From contig NZ_LN868938.1 in NCBI RefSeq assembly GCF_001182745.1, positions 744,001-808,000 of the forward strand: a stretch of DNA of 64,000 nt. Direction: 5' to 3'. The position numbers and the translations under genes are program-made. The number at the start of each line of letters is the position of its first letter. Within the stretch, counting starts at the first letter, position 1. Positions 1 through 8,005 of the stretch are shown one piece after another. A model generated the notes under the pieces. That model was not told where the DNA came from. It did not search any database and saw nothing but the letters and a program-made list of their open reading frames with translations. The stretch is from Nocardia farcinica. Its GTDB lineage: Bacteria > Actinomycetota > Actinomycetes > Mycobacteriales > Mycobacteriaceae.

Positions 1-609
1 CTGGACAGCTCCGACGACGGCCACTGGTACGGCCAGACCCTGGCCGCGTGGTCGGGGGGCCGTCGCGTGCGCAACGCCCTGCCGGTGCGCGAGGACGTCG
101 AGGTCGCCGGGTTCCCCGGCCGGGTCACCACCATGCCGTTCCTCACCGCCGACGCGGAACGGCTGGCCCGGGCGACCGGGTTGGCGGAGCTGCACTGGCA
201 CAACGTCTTCGTGGGCAACGCGCTGCGGCTGACGCTCACCCGACTGCGCGGCCGCGTCCGCGCCGACGCCGCGGCGCTCGCCGGGATCGTCGCGGAGATC
301 GGCGCCGCGGCCGACCTCGACCTGGCCGGAACGGACCCCTTCTACCTGATGGCGTTCACGCTGCACCGGCCCGACCGGACCGACACCGCGGTGCTGCGCA
401 CCCCGAGCAGCTTCGAGCTCACCGCCGCGACGGCGGTGTGCGCTGTGCGGGCGGTGCTGTCGGGGGCGGTGCCCCCGGGCCTGCACTACGCCGACGACGT
501 CCTCGACCCCCGCGCCCTGCTCGCCGGGGTCACCGCCCTCGGAGCGCTGCCCGTCTGGCACACCCACCGGCACGCCCACGACGAACCGATGGAGGCCGGA
601 AGCCTGTGA
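1..609 (+). CDS. C-terminal part of a saccharopine-dehydrogenase-like oxidoreductase (cut by window start)
   Basis: The frame is open from base 1 to a TGA at 607-609, so about 202 C-terminal residues are visible and the NAD-binding N-terminus lies outside. The visible part resembles the C-terminal domain of saccharopine-dehydrogenase-like (NAD(P)-dependent) oxidoreductases: an alpha/beta region, then a helical stretch ending in a segment like PPGLHYADDVLD. No catalytic motif can be checked. It overlaps the next gene by a GTGA junction, so the two are translationally coupled, and it sits with a thiazolinyl imide reductase and a P450. A tailoring role in nonribosomal metallophore assembly is inferred. 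Family assignment is moderate; position in the cluster is firm. Confidence 0.55.
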   Translation: MDSSDDGHWYGQTLAAWSGGRRVRNALPVREDVEVAGFPGRVTTMPFLTADAERLARATGLAELHWHNVFVGNALRLTLTRLRGRVRADAAALAGIVAEIGAAADLDLAGTDPFYLMAFTLHRPDRTDTAVLRTPSSFELTAATAVCAVRAVLSGAVPPGLHYADDVLDPRALLAGVTALGALPVWHTHRHAHDEPMEAGSL

Positions 610-1751
610 TCGCCACCGAACCGACGCCCGTACCCGCGACACCGAGGGTCGTCGTGTGCGGCACCTCGTTCGGCCGGGTGTATCTGCGCGCGGTGCAGGC
701 CGACCCGGACGTCGAGCTCGCCGGCATCGTGTCCCGGGGCAGTGCCACGTCTCGGGAGATCGCGAAAACCTCTGGGGTGCCGCACTACTGCGGGGTCGAC
801 GAGCTGCCCGGCGACATCGACATCGCCTGCGTCGCGGTGCGCGCGGGCGCGGCGGGCGGTGACGGCGCGCAGCTGGCCCAGCAGCTGCTGCGCCGCGGCA
901 TCCACGTGCTACAGGAACACCTGCTGCATCCCGGCGAGCTCGCCGACTGCCTGCGGACCGCCCGCGCGCACGATGCCCGCTACCGGCTCAACGCGTTCTA
1001 TCCGCACCTGCGCCCGGTCGAATTGTTCCTGCGCGCGGCCGCCATCCTGCGCGCGCGGCAACGGCCACTGCACGTGGACGCCGCGGCGGGTGGCCAGGTC
1101 GCCTACTCGCTGCTCGACATCGTCGGCCGTGCTGTGGGCAGGCTGCGGCCGTGGGCGATCGGCGAGCCGGCGCCCGTCGCGCCGGAGCCGGCCGCGCTGG
1201 CCGATCCGCCCATGCCCTACACCCACCTGGCCGCCGTGATCGGCGGTGTGCCGGTGTCGTTGCGGGTACAGAACCAGATCCACCCCGCCGACCCGGACAA
1301 TCACGCGCTGCTGCTGCACCGGATCGCGATCGCCTTCGAGGGCGGCGTGCTGTCGCTGGCCGACACCCACGGACCGGTGCTGTGGAGCCCGCGCCTGCAC
1401 ACCGGCCGCGACGCGACCGGACGACTGGTCATGGCCGGACCCGGCACCGAACGGCTGGACGTGCCAAGCACCGAGGTGCTCGGGCCCGCGACCGCGCCCA
1501 CGTTCCGGACGGTGTTCGACGAACTCTGGCCGGACAGCGTGCGGGTGGCGTTGCGGCAGTTGCGCGCCGACATCGCCGATCCCCGCCGCTGTGCGGCCGC
1601 CGACCAGTGGGCGATGACCGTGACCGCCCTCTGGCAGCGGCTCACCACCGTGCTCGGCCCACCCGAGCTGATCCGGCCGCCCACGCCCGCGCCGGTCCCG
1701 TTGCCGCAGCTGCTCGCCGGCCCGGACCCGCAGACCGGAGTCCGCGGATGA
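606..1751 (+). CDS. Thiazolinyl imide reductase (Gfo/Idh/MocA fold)
   Basis: 381 aa from a GTG overlapping the previous stop. The N-terminus VVVCGTSFGRVYLRAV is a Rossmann nucleotide-binding segment, followed by DPDVELAGIVSRGS and the short motif HVLQEHLLHP near residue 100. This pattern is typical of the PchG/Irp3/YbtU family. Family members reduce an enzyme-bound thiazoline to thiazolidine during assembly of pyochelin- and yersiniabactin-type siderophores, using NADPH. The NRPS that would carry the substrate is not in the window and is presumably upstream. The gene ends in an ATGA overlap with the P450, so the three genes form one operon. Family confidence is high; the actual metallophore is unknown. 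Confidence 0.82.
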   Translation: MIATEPTPVPATPRVVVCGTSFGRVYLRAVQADPDVELAGIVSRGSATSREIAKTSGVPHYCGVDELPGDIDIACVAVRAGAAGGDGAQLAQQLLRRGIHVLQEHLLHPGELADCLRTARAHDARYRLNAFYPHLRPVELFLRAAAILRARQRPLHVDAAAGGQVAYSLLDIVGRAVGRLRPWAIGEPAPVAPEPAALADPPMPYTHLAAVIGGVPVSLRVQNQIHPADPDNHALLLHRIAIAFEGGVLSLADTHGPVLWSPRLHTGRDATGRLVMAGPGTERLDVPSTEVLGPATAPTFRTVFDELWPDSVRVALRQLRADIADPRRCAAADQWAMTVTALWQRLTTVLGPPELIRPPTPAPVPLPQLLAGPDPQTGVRG

Positions 1752-3040
1752 ACGCGCCCGGTGTGTCCCGGGGACTGGCCGACCTGCACGCGTTCTCGGC
1801 CGACCCCTACGCCACCATGTCGCGGCTGTACCGGGAGCACGGCGCGATCACCGAACTCGGAGCCGGGCCGATGCGTTTCCGGCTCGCGCTCGGCACCGAC
1901 GCGACCGCGTTCATCCTCGGCCACAGCGAACTGTTCAGCTGGGAGGCGGCGTTCACCGCGCTGGCGCCGCTGACCGGGCGGTCCGCCCTGCTGGTCAACG
2001 ACGGTGACCGGCACCGTCACCTGCGTCGGCTGGTGACACCCGCCTTCACCACGCGCCGTGTCGCCGCGCACCGGGATACCGTGACCCGCCACGTCGAGCA
2101 GGCGATGGACGGGTGGGTGCCCGGCGAGGTCGTCGACCTCTATCCGCCGCTGCGCCGGGCCGTGCGCCGCGCCACGCTGGCGAGCCTGTTCGGCGCGGCC
2201 GCTGTGGAACGCGCCGACGGCCTGGACGAGTGGCTGCACGACATCCATCAAGCCATCGACACCGACGTCGTCGGCGGGAGCATCGACCGCGGCTCCGGGT
2301 CCCCGGTCTGGCGCCGTGCGCTGTTGGCCCGGTCCGCGGTGCACCGGTGGGTGATCGCCGAGATCGAGCGGCGCACCCGGCTGGACGAGCCGGGCGCCGA
2401 CGTGCTCGGGGTGCTGCTGCGCGGTGTCGACGGCGCCCGCCTCACCGACGACGAAATCACCGACCAGCTGGTCAGTTTGCTCGAGGCCGGTGCCGAGACC
2501 ACCGCCGCGCAGCTGGCGTGGATGGTGTACCGCACGATGCGTGATCGCCCGCTGTGGGCGTCGGTCACCGCCGCGCTCGCCGGCCATCCCTCGGACGCGC
2601 CCGAGCCACCGCGGCTGGCTCGGCTCGTGTCCGAGACGATGCGGCTCTACCCGGCCACGGCGATCATCTCGCGCACGGTGGCCGCCGAATTCACCTTCGC
2701 CGGAACCCGTTTCGTCCCCGGCGACCTGCTGATCTTCAGCCCCTTCCACACCCACCGGCTCGATGCGGTGTGGCCGGACCCGGAACGCTTCGATCCCGGC
2801 CGGTGGGACCCCGGCTCCCCCCGCTACCGCCGCCCGGCGCCGCACGAGTTCCTGCCCTTCGGTGGCGGCCCGCACCGGTGCATCGGCGCGCGCTTCGCCA
2901 CCATGGCGATCACCGCCGCGTTCGCCGCGCTCGCGCGCCGGATCGACGGCGAAGTGCTGACCACCGACGCGCGGCCCGCGGGGTTGATCGGGATGCGGCC
3001 GCGCGCCGGAATCACGGTGCGTATCACCGCGCGACGATGA
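1748..3040 (+). CDS. Cytochrome P450
   Basis: 430 aa, normal for a soluble bacterial P450. Visible motifs are the I-helix AGAETT (residues 247-252), the ExxR pair in ETMRLYP (E296), and the heme loop FLPFGGGPHRCIG with the thiolate cysteine at about 378. The start ATG overlaps the reductase stop (ATGA). A P450 in a thiazoline siderophore cluster would oxidise the peptide product or a precursor; the Zur-controlled coelibactin cluster of Streptomyces coelicolor also contains one. A strong hairpin follows directly after the stop, marking the end of this operon. Which substrate it oxidises cannot be told from sequence. Confidence 0.92.
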   Translation: MNAPGVSRGLADLHAFSADPYATMSRLYREHGAITELGAGPMRFRLALGTDATAFILGHSELFSWEAAFTALAPLTGRSALLVNDGDRHRHLRRLVTPAFTTRRVAAHRDTVTRHVEQAMDGWVPGEVVDLYPPLRRAVRRATLASLFGAAAVERADGLDEWLHDIHQAIDTDVVGGSIDRGSGSPVWRRALLARSAVHRWVIAEIERRTRLDEPGADVLGVLLRGVDGARLTDDEITDQLVSLLEAGAETTAAQLAWMVYRTMRDRPLWASVTAALAGHPSDAPEPPRLARLVSETMRLYPATAIISRTVAAEFTFAGTRFVPGDLLIFSPFHTHRLDAVWPDPERFDPGRWDPGSPRYRRPAPHEFLPFGGGPHRCIGARFATMAITAAFAALARRIDGEVLTTDARPAGLIGMRPRAGITVRITARR

Positions 3041-3042
3041 GG

Positions 3043-3064
3043 CGGCGGCCCCGAGGGGCCGCCG
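3043..3064. terminator. Bidirectional hairpin terminator between convergent genes
   Basis: A 10-bp perfect stem (CGGCGGCCCC paired with its complement) with a 2-base loop lies between the P450 stop at 3040 and the methyltransferase stop at 3070. There is no T-tract, as is common in high-GC actinobacteria. It is placed to end transcription from both sides. Confidence 0.75.
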
Positions 3065-3069
3065 TAGGG

Positions 3070-3783
3070 TCAGCGGCGCGGGGCGCGCAGGACGCCGGCC
3101 TGCGCGGTGAGTTGTGCACCGGCCAGGCCGGTTTCCCGCGCCAGGTCCTCGATGCCGAAGGTGTGCCACTCGCTGACGTTGCGCACCACCCTGGTGGGGG
3201 CCGCATCGCCGCTGATCCGCCAGGTCGAGGTCATCCGGATCAGGTCACCGCCGATCGGCTCGGCCTCGAGTGTCCCGTCGTAGACGAGGTCACCGATCTG
3301 CTCGCGGGCCAACGGCATCGGCGGCAGCGCGGTCGGGCGCGTGACCGGCAGCAGTTCCACCAGCACCGGCGCGCCGGGCGCCAGGCGCGGCAGCATCCGG
3401 TCCCACAGCGCCCGGCGATCCTGTTCGCCGATGTGACCGAGCACGCCGAAGACGATCACCGCCGAGATCCGGTCCGGCAGCACCATCGACTCGGCCGGTT
3501 CGGCGACGATGGTGACCCGGCGGCGCAGGTCCTCGTCGGCCAGGACGGCGTGGGTCAGCACCGCGCGCATCGCCGGAGACGGTTCGCAGGCAAAGATTTT
3601 CGCGGTCGGCAGCACCTCGGCGACGACCCGGCAGGTGCGTCCGGTGCCCGCGCCGATGTCGACCACCGTGCCCGCGGCCGGATCGACCTCGGACAGGATC
3701 TTCCGCAGTGCCGCTTCACCGTCGGCGTGTGCGCGGGGCACGAGGTCGTAGAACTCCGCGACGGGTGAGTAGTAGTCGTTCAT
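3070..3783 (-). CDS. Class I SAM-dependent methyltransferase
   Basis: 237 aa. The SAM-binding motif I is VVDIGAGTGRTCRVV near residue 40, followed by the acidic loop FACEPSPAMRAV and a motif IV-like segment. The start chosen is the ATG preceded by AGGAG at six bases; an in-frame ATG two codons earlier abuts that ribosome binding site and is unlikely to be used. The gene is divergent from the MFS exporter at 3944, and its promoter region carries a near-palindromic metal-regulator box 41 bp upstream of the start. A role as N-, O- or C-methyltransferase in metallophore tailoring is inferred from the neighbours and the shared box. The acceptor is unknown. Confidence 0.82.
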   Translation of the reverse strand: MNDYYSPVAEFYDLVPRAHADGEAALRKILSEVDPAAGTVVDIGAGTGRTCRVVAEVLPTAKIFACEPSPAMRAVLTHAVLADEDLRRRVTIVAEPAESMVLPDRISAVIVFGVLGHIGEQDRRALWDRMLPRLAPGAPVLVELLPVTRPTALPPMPLAREQIGDLVYDGTLEAEPIGGDLIRMTSTWRISGDAAPTRVVRNVSEWHTFGIEDLARETGLAGAQLTAQAGVLRAPRR

Positions 3784-3823
3784 GCACATCTCCTGATTCC
3801 CGGCGGACGCCGACCCGTGTACT

Positions 3824-3844
3824 TAATGAAAAAGATTATCATTA
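3824..3844. promoter_or_regulatory. Zur/Fur-like operator box 1
   Basis: A 21-bp 10-1-10 inverted repeat with arms beginning TAATGA and ending TCATTA, 8 of 10 positions paired. It extends to a 25-bp palindrome with flanking CT and AG. Its core TGAAAAAGATTATCA matches 13 of 15 positions of the actinobacterial Zur-type core TGAAAATGATTTTCA as I recall it. It lies 41 bp upstream of the methyltransferase and about 100 bp upstream of the exporter on the other strand. It does not resemble the IdeR/DtxR iron box. Confidence 0.65.
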
Positions 3845-3895
3845 AGAGTTGGGTCGCGGGCACGGGCTCGACGGGTGCGGGCGCCTGTGCGAGGA

Positions 3896-3916
3896 TAATA
3901 AAAAGACGTGTTATTA
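3896..3916. promoter_or_regulatory. Zur/Fur-like operator box 2 in front of the MFS exporter
   Basis: A second 21-bp 10-1-10 inverted repeat (left arm TAATAAAAAG, right arm CGTGTTATTA, 8 of 10 paired), 27 bp before the exporter start. It matches the Zur-type core less well than box 1 but shares the TAAT...ATTA ends, length and symmetry. It is AT-rich against a strongly GC-rich background. Confidence 0.5.
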
Positions 3917-3943
3917 AATCGGTTTCGGGGCTCGGAGGGGTAG

Positions 3944-5335
3944 ATGGCGCAGACGAACAGACCGGCAGCCGTGCTGGCGACCGTGGTGATCGTGCAGTTC
4001 ATGGTCTCGCTGGACCTGTCGGTGGTGAATGTCGCGCTCCCGGCCATCCAGTCCGAGTTCGACATGTCGGCCACCGCACTGCAATGGGTCGTCAACGCCT
4101 ATGCCGTGGTGTTCGGCGGATTCCTGCTGCTCGGCGGACGGCTCGGCGACGTGATCGGCCGCCGGCGGACGATGATCGCGGGCCTGGTCCTCTTCGGCGC
4201 CGCCAGCCTGGCGGGCGGCCTCGCCACCGACGAGGCCCTGCTCATCGGTGCCAGGGCGGTTCAGGGCCTGGGAGCCGCCGCCTTGTCGCCGCTGTCGCTG
4301 GCCTTGATCACCGTGACCTTCCCGGAGGGGCCCGCCCGCACCAAAGCGGTGGGGCTGTGGGCGGCGGCCACCATGCTCGGCGGTGCGCTCGGCGTGGTGG
4401 CCGGCGGTCTGCTCACCGACTTCGTGGACTGGCGGTGGGTGCTGCTGATCAACGTGCCGATCGTGGTCGCCGCGCTGAGCACGGCCGCGCGGGGGATCGG
4501 GGGTGCCGAGGACCGGGCGCGACCCCGGCTCGACATCGCCGGCGCCCTGCTGGTGACCACCGCGATGCTGCTGCTGATCCTCGGGGTGGTGCGCACCGAC
4601 GAGCACGGCTGGGCCTCCGCCGTCACGGTCGGCACGCTCGCGGTCGGCGTGGTGCTGCTGGCGGCGTTCGTCGTGGTGGAAACCCGTGTCGCCGAACCGC
4701 TCATGCGCCTGGGGCTGCTCGCGCACGGAAGTGTCGCGGGCGCCAACGTCTTCGGTTTCATGATCACCGCCGGGCAGCTGGCCGCCTTCTACTTCGTCTC
4801 GTTGCACATGCAGTCGGTGCTGCTGTACTCGCCCGCCACCGCCGGGGTGTGCTTCGTGCCCTTCGCGCTCGGCGCCGTGGGCGGCATGCGTCTGGTTCCG
4901 GTGCTGGTGAACCGGTTCGGCCATCGGGCGACGCTCGTGGTCGGCGGGCTGCTCGGCGCGGTCGGGATCGCGTGGTTCGGCACGGGCGGGCCCGGTGGCA
5001 CGTTCCTCACCGACATTCTCGGCCCCTCGGTGGTGGCGAGCGTCGGCATCGGCATCAGCTTCGTGGTCATGGGCACCATCGCCATGCGCGGCGTCGCGGC
5101 CGAGGAGGCGGGGATGGCCTCCGGCCTGTTGAACAGCTCCCGCCAGCTCGGCGGCGCGCTCGGCCTGGCGGTGCTGGCCACGGTGGCCGCGACGGTCACC
5201 GCGGGCGATCGAACTCCCGCGGCGCTCAGCGACGGCTACTCGGCCGCGTTCTTCATGGGTGGCGCGTTGATCGCGGTCGGCACGGTGATCGCGGGACTGC
5301 TGATCCCGCGCGCGGAGGTCCCGGCGAAGGTGTGA
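3944..5335 (+). CDS. MFS drug/metabolite exporter, DHA2 (EmrB/QacA) type
   Basis: 463 aa with about 14 predicted membrane helices. The family signatures are the motif-A loop GGRLGDVIGRRR near residue 65 and the segment QWVVNAYAVVFGG. The start ATG follows GGAGGGG. DHA2 proteins export small molecules with proton antiport. Lying next to thiazoline-metallophore genes and behind a 21-bp metal-responsive-type box, this one most likely exports the finished chelator. That role is inferred; drug efflux is the alternative. Downstream, another box-preceded gene follows on the same strand after 195 bp. Confidence 0.88.
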   Translation: MAQTNRPAAVLATVVIVQFMVSLDLSVVNVALPAIQSEFDMSATALQWVVNAYAVVFGGFLLLGGRLGDVIGRRRTMIAGLVLFGAASLAGGLATDEALLIGARAVQGLGAAALSPLSLALITVTFPEGPARTKAVGLWAAATMLGGALGVVAGGLLTDFVDWRWVLLINVPIVVAALSTAARGIGGAEDRARPRLDIAGALLVTTAMLLLILGVVRTDEHGWASAVTVGTLAVGVVLLAAFVVVETRVAEPLMRLGLLAHGSVAGANVFGFMITAGQLAAFYFVSLHMQSVLLYSPATAGVCFVPFALGAVGGMRLVPVLVNRFGHRATLVVGGLLGAVGIAWFGTGGPGGTFLTDILGPSVVASVGIGISFVVMGTIAMRGVAAEEAGMASGLLNSSRQLGGALGLAVLATVAATVTAGDRTPAALSDGYSAAFFMGGALIAVGTVIAGLLIPRAEVPAKV

Positions 5336-5391
5336 GGCACCGGGCCGATCCCTGCGGGGATCTGCTCCGGAATGCGCCGATGTGCGAAACT

Positions 5392-5412
5392 AAATGAAAA
5401 CCGTTATCGTTA
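5392..5412. promoter_or_regulatory. Zur/Fur-like operator box 3
   Basis: A 21-bp stretch with left half AAATGAAAAC and right half GTTATCGTTA, 7 of 10 paired. Its core matches 10 of 15 positions of the Zur-type consensus I recall. It lies about 118 bp upstream of the antiporter gene, after the exporter stop. It resembles box 1 closely in sequence as well as symmetry (shared ATGAAAA left, TATC.TTA right). Confidence 0.5.
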
Positions 5413-5530
5413 GTGCGTTGTTGTCCCGGGGCGGTTCCGTCGCCGAAAGAGCCTGCGCGCCGGCGCCGATCGCGCGACCGCTTGCCCGAGGAAGCGGCGC
5501 GCTGTCCGCCGCCGCGGAGAAGGATGGTCG

Positions 5531-6844
5531 ATGGCTCCGCACATGGTGCTGCACCTGTCGGCGGCGCTCGTCGTCATCGTCGTGGTCGCGCGGCTGCTCG
5601 GCCGGGTGGCCGAACGACTGCAGCAACCGCCGGTGATCGGCGAGATCGCCGCGGGAATCTTGCTCGGGCCCACCGTCTTCGGCGGCGAGCTCACCCGGGT
5701 GCTGTTCCCCGCCGACATCCGCCCGGCACTGCAGACCCTGGCCACCGTCGGGGTGGTGCTGTTCATGTTCCTGGTCGGGCTCGAGCTGAACGGTGACCTG
5801 CTGCGCGGGCGGCGGCGGACGGCCTGTGGGGTGGCGCTCAGTTCGATCGTGGTGCCCTTCGGCCTCGGCGCGTTGCTGGCGCTGTCCCTGGCCGAGCGGT
5901 ATCCCAGCGCGCACCGCGTGGGGTTCGTGCTGTTCCTGGGCACCGCGATGTCGGTGACCGCCTTCCCGGTTCTGGCCCGGATCCTGACCGATCGCAAGCT
6001 GTTGGCCACACCGGTCGGCGCGGTCGCCGTCGCGGTCGCCGCCGTCGACGACGTGATCGCATGGTCGTTGCTGGCCGTGGTGGCGGTGGTGGCCGGCGGT
6101 GCCGCCGAGCCGTGGCGGCTCGTGCTCGTCGTGCCCTTCGTGCTGCTCGTGATCGTCGGGCTCCGGCCCCTGCTGGCGCGATGGGGTGCGTGGACCGACC
6201 GGCGGTCGCGCGGCAGGCTCGGCGTCGGTGCCCGGTACGGGGCTGCCGCGTCGGTCGTGGTCGCGGGCGGGCTGGCGCTGTCGGCGTCGGCCACCGAATG
6301 GATGGGCCTGCACCTGATCTTCGGCGCCTTCCTCTTCGGCGCGGCCATGCCCCGCGAACACGGCATCCAGCTGCGCGCGTGGGTGGTGTCGCGCGTGCGC
6401 GGTGTCTCGTCGGTGCTGCTACCGGTGTTCTTCGTCGTCGCCGGACTCGCGGTCGACCTGTCCGCGCTGGGCGGCGCCGCCCTCGGCGACCTGGCGCTCA
6501 TCCTGCTGACCGCCGTGGGCGGCAAGGGAATCGGTGCCTACCTCGGCGCCCGGGCGAACCGGATCGCACCTCGCGACTCGGCCGCGCTGGCGATCCTGAT
6601 CAACACGAGGGGCCTGACCGAACTCATCGCCCTGACCGTCGGTGTGGAGCTCGGCGTCCTCGACACCGACCTGTACTCCCTCATGGTCGTGATGGCCCTC
6701 GTCACCACCGCCATGGCCGGGATATTGCTGCCACTCGTATATCCGGCCTCGGCCGGCCGGGCCGAACGACCGCCTGAGCATGCCGTGGCCGCGGACTCGG
6801 GTGCCGCTCCCGACAGCGCCGCACGCAGCCGCGGCCGGCAATGA
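5531..6844 (+). CDS. CPA2-family cation/proton antiporter (Kef/NapA-like)
   Basis: 437 aa with about 12 membrane helices. Typical segments are QPPVIGEIAAGILLGP near residue 35, the FLVGLEL stretch near 83, and the paired-acid region VAAVDDVIAW near 165, which marks Na+/H+ exchangers of the CPA2 group. The start ATG has AAGGA six bases upstream. A hydrophilic C-terminal tail of about 30 residues carries no RCK/TrkA domain. Antiporters of this kind recur in antibiotic and siderophore clusters. Box 3 upstream suggests co-regulation with the exporter. The transported ion cannot be named. Confidence 0.83.
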   Translation: MAPHMVLHLSAALVVIVVVARLLGRVAERLQQPPVIGEIAAGILLGPTVFGGELTRVLFPADIRPALQTLATVGVVLFMFLVGLELNGDLLRGRRRTACGVALSSIVVPFGLGALLALSLAERYPSAHRVGFVLFLGTAMSVTAFPVLARILTDRKLLATPVGAVAVAVAAVDDVIAWSLLAVVAVVAGGAAEPWRLVLVVPFVLLVIVGLRPLLARWGAWTDRRSRGRLGVGARYGAAASVVVAGGLALSASATEWMGLHLIFGAFLFGAAMPREHGIQLRAWVVSRVRGVSSVLLPVFFVVAGLAVDLSALGGAALGDLALILLTAVGGKGIGAYLGARANRIAPRDSAALAILINTRGLTELIALTVGVELGVLDTDLYSLMVVMALVTTAMAGILLPLVYPASAGRAERPPEHAVAADSGAAPDSAARSRGRQ

Positions 6845-6872
6845 CGCGCCGCTGAGCCCCGGCGAGCAGCAC

Positions 6873-7322
6873 TCATCCCAGGTCGAGGTGGCGGTTCATC
6901 GCCATCGCCGCCTCGGCCAGTTCACGCAGCTCGACCACCTCGACGCCCGACTGCTCGAGCTTCTCGACGCCGACGCAGTCCGCCACGAACGTCGCGGGCT
7001 CCCGCCACGCGATCACCACCCGCGGAATACCCACTGCCAGAACGCGATCGGTGCAGGGCAGCCGTGTTGTGGTTGCGCGTTCCGAGCACGGTTCGAGGGT
7101 GCTGTAGATCGTGGCGCGAGACAGTCGCGGGTCGTGCGGATCGAGCTTGTCCAGCGCGGCCTCCTCGGCGTGCACCTTCAGGTCGGTCTCGCGGGAGTAG
7201 CCGCTGGCGATCTCGATGCCGTCGGCGACGATCACCGCCCCCACCGAGAAGGCTCCCGGTGCGGGCGGGCACCGGCGGGCGAGCTCGATCGCCCGGTTCA
7301 TCCAGTGGTGGTCGGTGGTCAT
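6873..7322 (-). CDS. RibD-type cytidine/deoxycytidylate deaminase domain protein
   Basis: 149 aa. The zinc-site motif HAEEAALDKL (near residue 50) and the distal EPCS...PC cysteine pair (about residues 77-90) are those of the deaminase domain of RibD and related dCMP-type deaminases. It stands alone here, with the matching reductase encoded by the gene just upstream and joined by an ATGA overlap. The pair is therefore a split, probably paralogous version of bifunctional RibD. The cysteine spacing is longer than in canonical RibD (ten residues between cysteines), which suggests a different substrate. It is last of a three-gene operon headed by an XRE regulator. Confidence 0.75.
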   Translation of the reverse strand: MTTDHHWMNRAIELARRCPPAPGAFSVGAVIVADGIEIASGYSRETDLKVHAEEAALDKLDPHDPRLSRATIYSTLEPCSERATTTRLPCTDRVLAVGIPRVVIAWREPATFVADCVGVEKLEQSGVEVVELRELAEAAMAMNRHLDLG

Positions 7323-8005
7323 GGAGTCTCCTTGGGCAGGTAACGCAGGACGGCGACGTCGCCGAGGCGGGTGACGTCGGTCAAGCGCATGCGACGGTGT
7401 GGTCCGCCGGGGAACGCGGCCGGGTGCAGGAACCGTGGAGCGTTCGCTTGCCCGACCACAGTCGGCCCGATCGCGAGGAGGAGTTCGTCCGCGAGCCGGT
7501 GGGAGAGGAAGGCGGTATGGATGTGCCCGCCGCCCTCGACCATCAGGCGCCGGACACCCCGGCCGCCGAGATCGTCCAGCAGGGCGCCGAAATCGATTGC
7601 GGGCCCGAGATCGACGACGTCGGCGAGACCGTCGAGGAGCTGTGCGGTCTTCTCGTGGCCGGCCGAGGTCGTGTAGACGACCGGCCGATGGTCTTCGGTG
7701 CCGTGGTGCCAGAACTTCGCGGCGGGATCCAGATCGCCGGTCGCGGTGACGGTGACTTTCAACGGGTGGCGAGAACGGCCTGCGGCCACCCGAGCCGCTT
7801 GGCGCGCCTCGCTTTTGACGATCAAGCGCGGGTTATCGGTGCGAACGGTGGCGGCACCGACGAGAATGGCATCCGATTCGGCGCGCACCTGGTCGACGCG
7901 ATCGAAGTCGGCGTCGTTCGACAACAGCAATCGTTCCGGTCCGGTGTCGTCGAGGTAGCCGTCCACGCTCGTCGCCACCGAGAGAAGGACGTACGGGCGC
8001 GTCAT
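7319..8005 (-). CDS. RibD C-terminal-type pyrimidine reductase
   Basis: 228 aa. The start MTRPYVLLSVATSVDGYLDD, the motif DAILVGAATVRTDNP (about residues 45-60) and LMVEGGGHIHTAFL near 165 are hallmarks of the RibD C-terminal / DHFR-like reductase family, which reduces ribosylamino-pyrimidines with NADPH. Both ends overlap neighbours through ATGA junctions, so it is translated with the deaminase downstream and the regulator upstream. No other riboflavin gene is nearby. A specialised pathway rather than vitamin supply is possible but unproven. Confidence 0.8.
   Translation of the reverse strand: MTRPYVLLSVATSVDGYLDDTGPERLLLSNDADFDRVDQVRAESDAILVGAATVRTDNPRLIVKSEARQAARVAAGRSRHPLKVTVTATGDLDPAAKFWHHGTEDHRPVVYTTSAGHEKTAQLLDGLADVVDLGPAIDFGALLDDLGGRGVRRLMVEGGGHIHTAFLSHRLADELLLAIGPTVVGQANAPRFLHPAAFPGGPHRRMRLTDVTRLGDVAVLRYLPKETP

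Noticed and set aside
48..605. Long alternative frame in the first 600 bases with a very arginine/proline-rich product
   Set aside because: It is the out-of-frame upstream extension of the reductase gene. The true gene begins at the GTG at 606, and the real product of the first 600 bases is in the other frame.
3845..3895. Possible IdeR/DtxR iron box near the metallophore genes
   Set aside because: The characteristic TTAGGTTAGGCTAACC pattern is absent; the palindromes present fit the Zur/Fur type instead.
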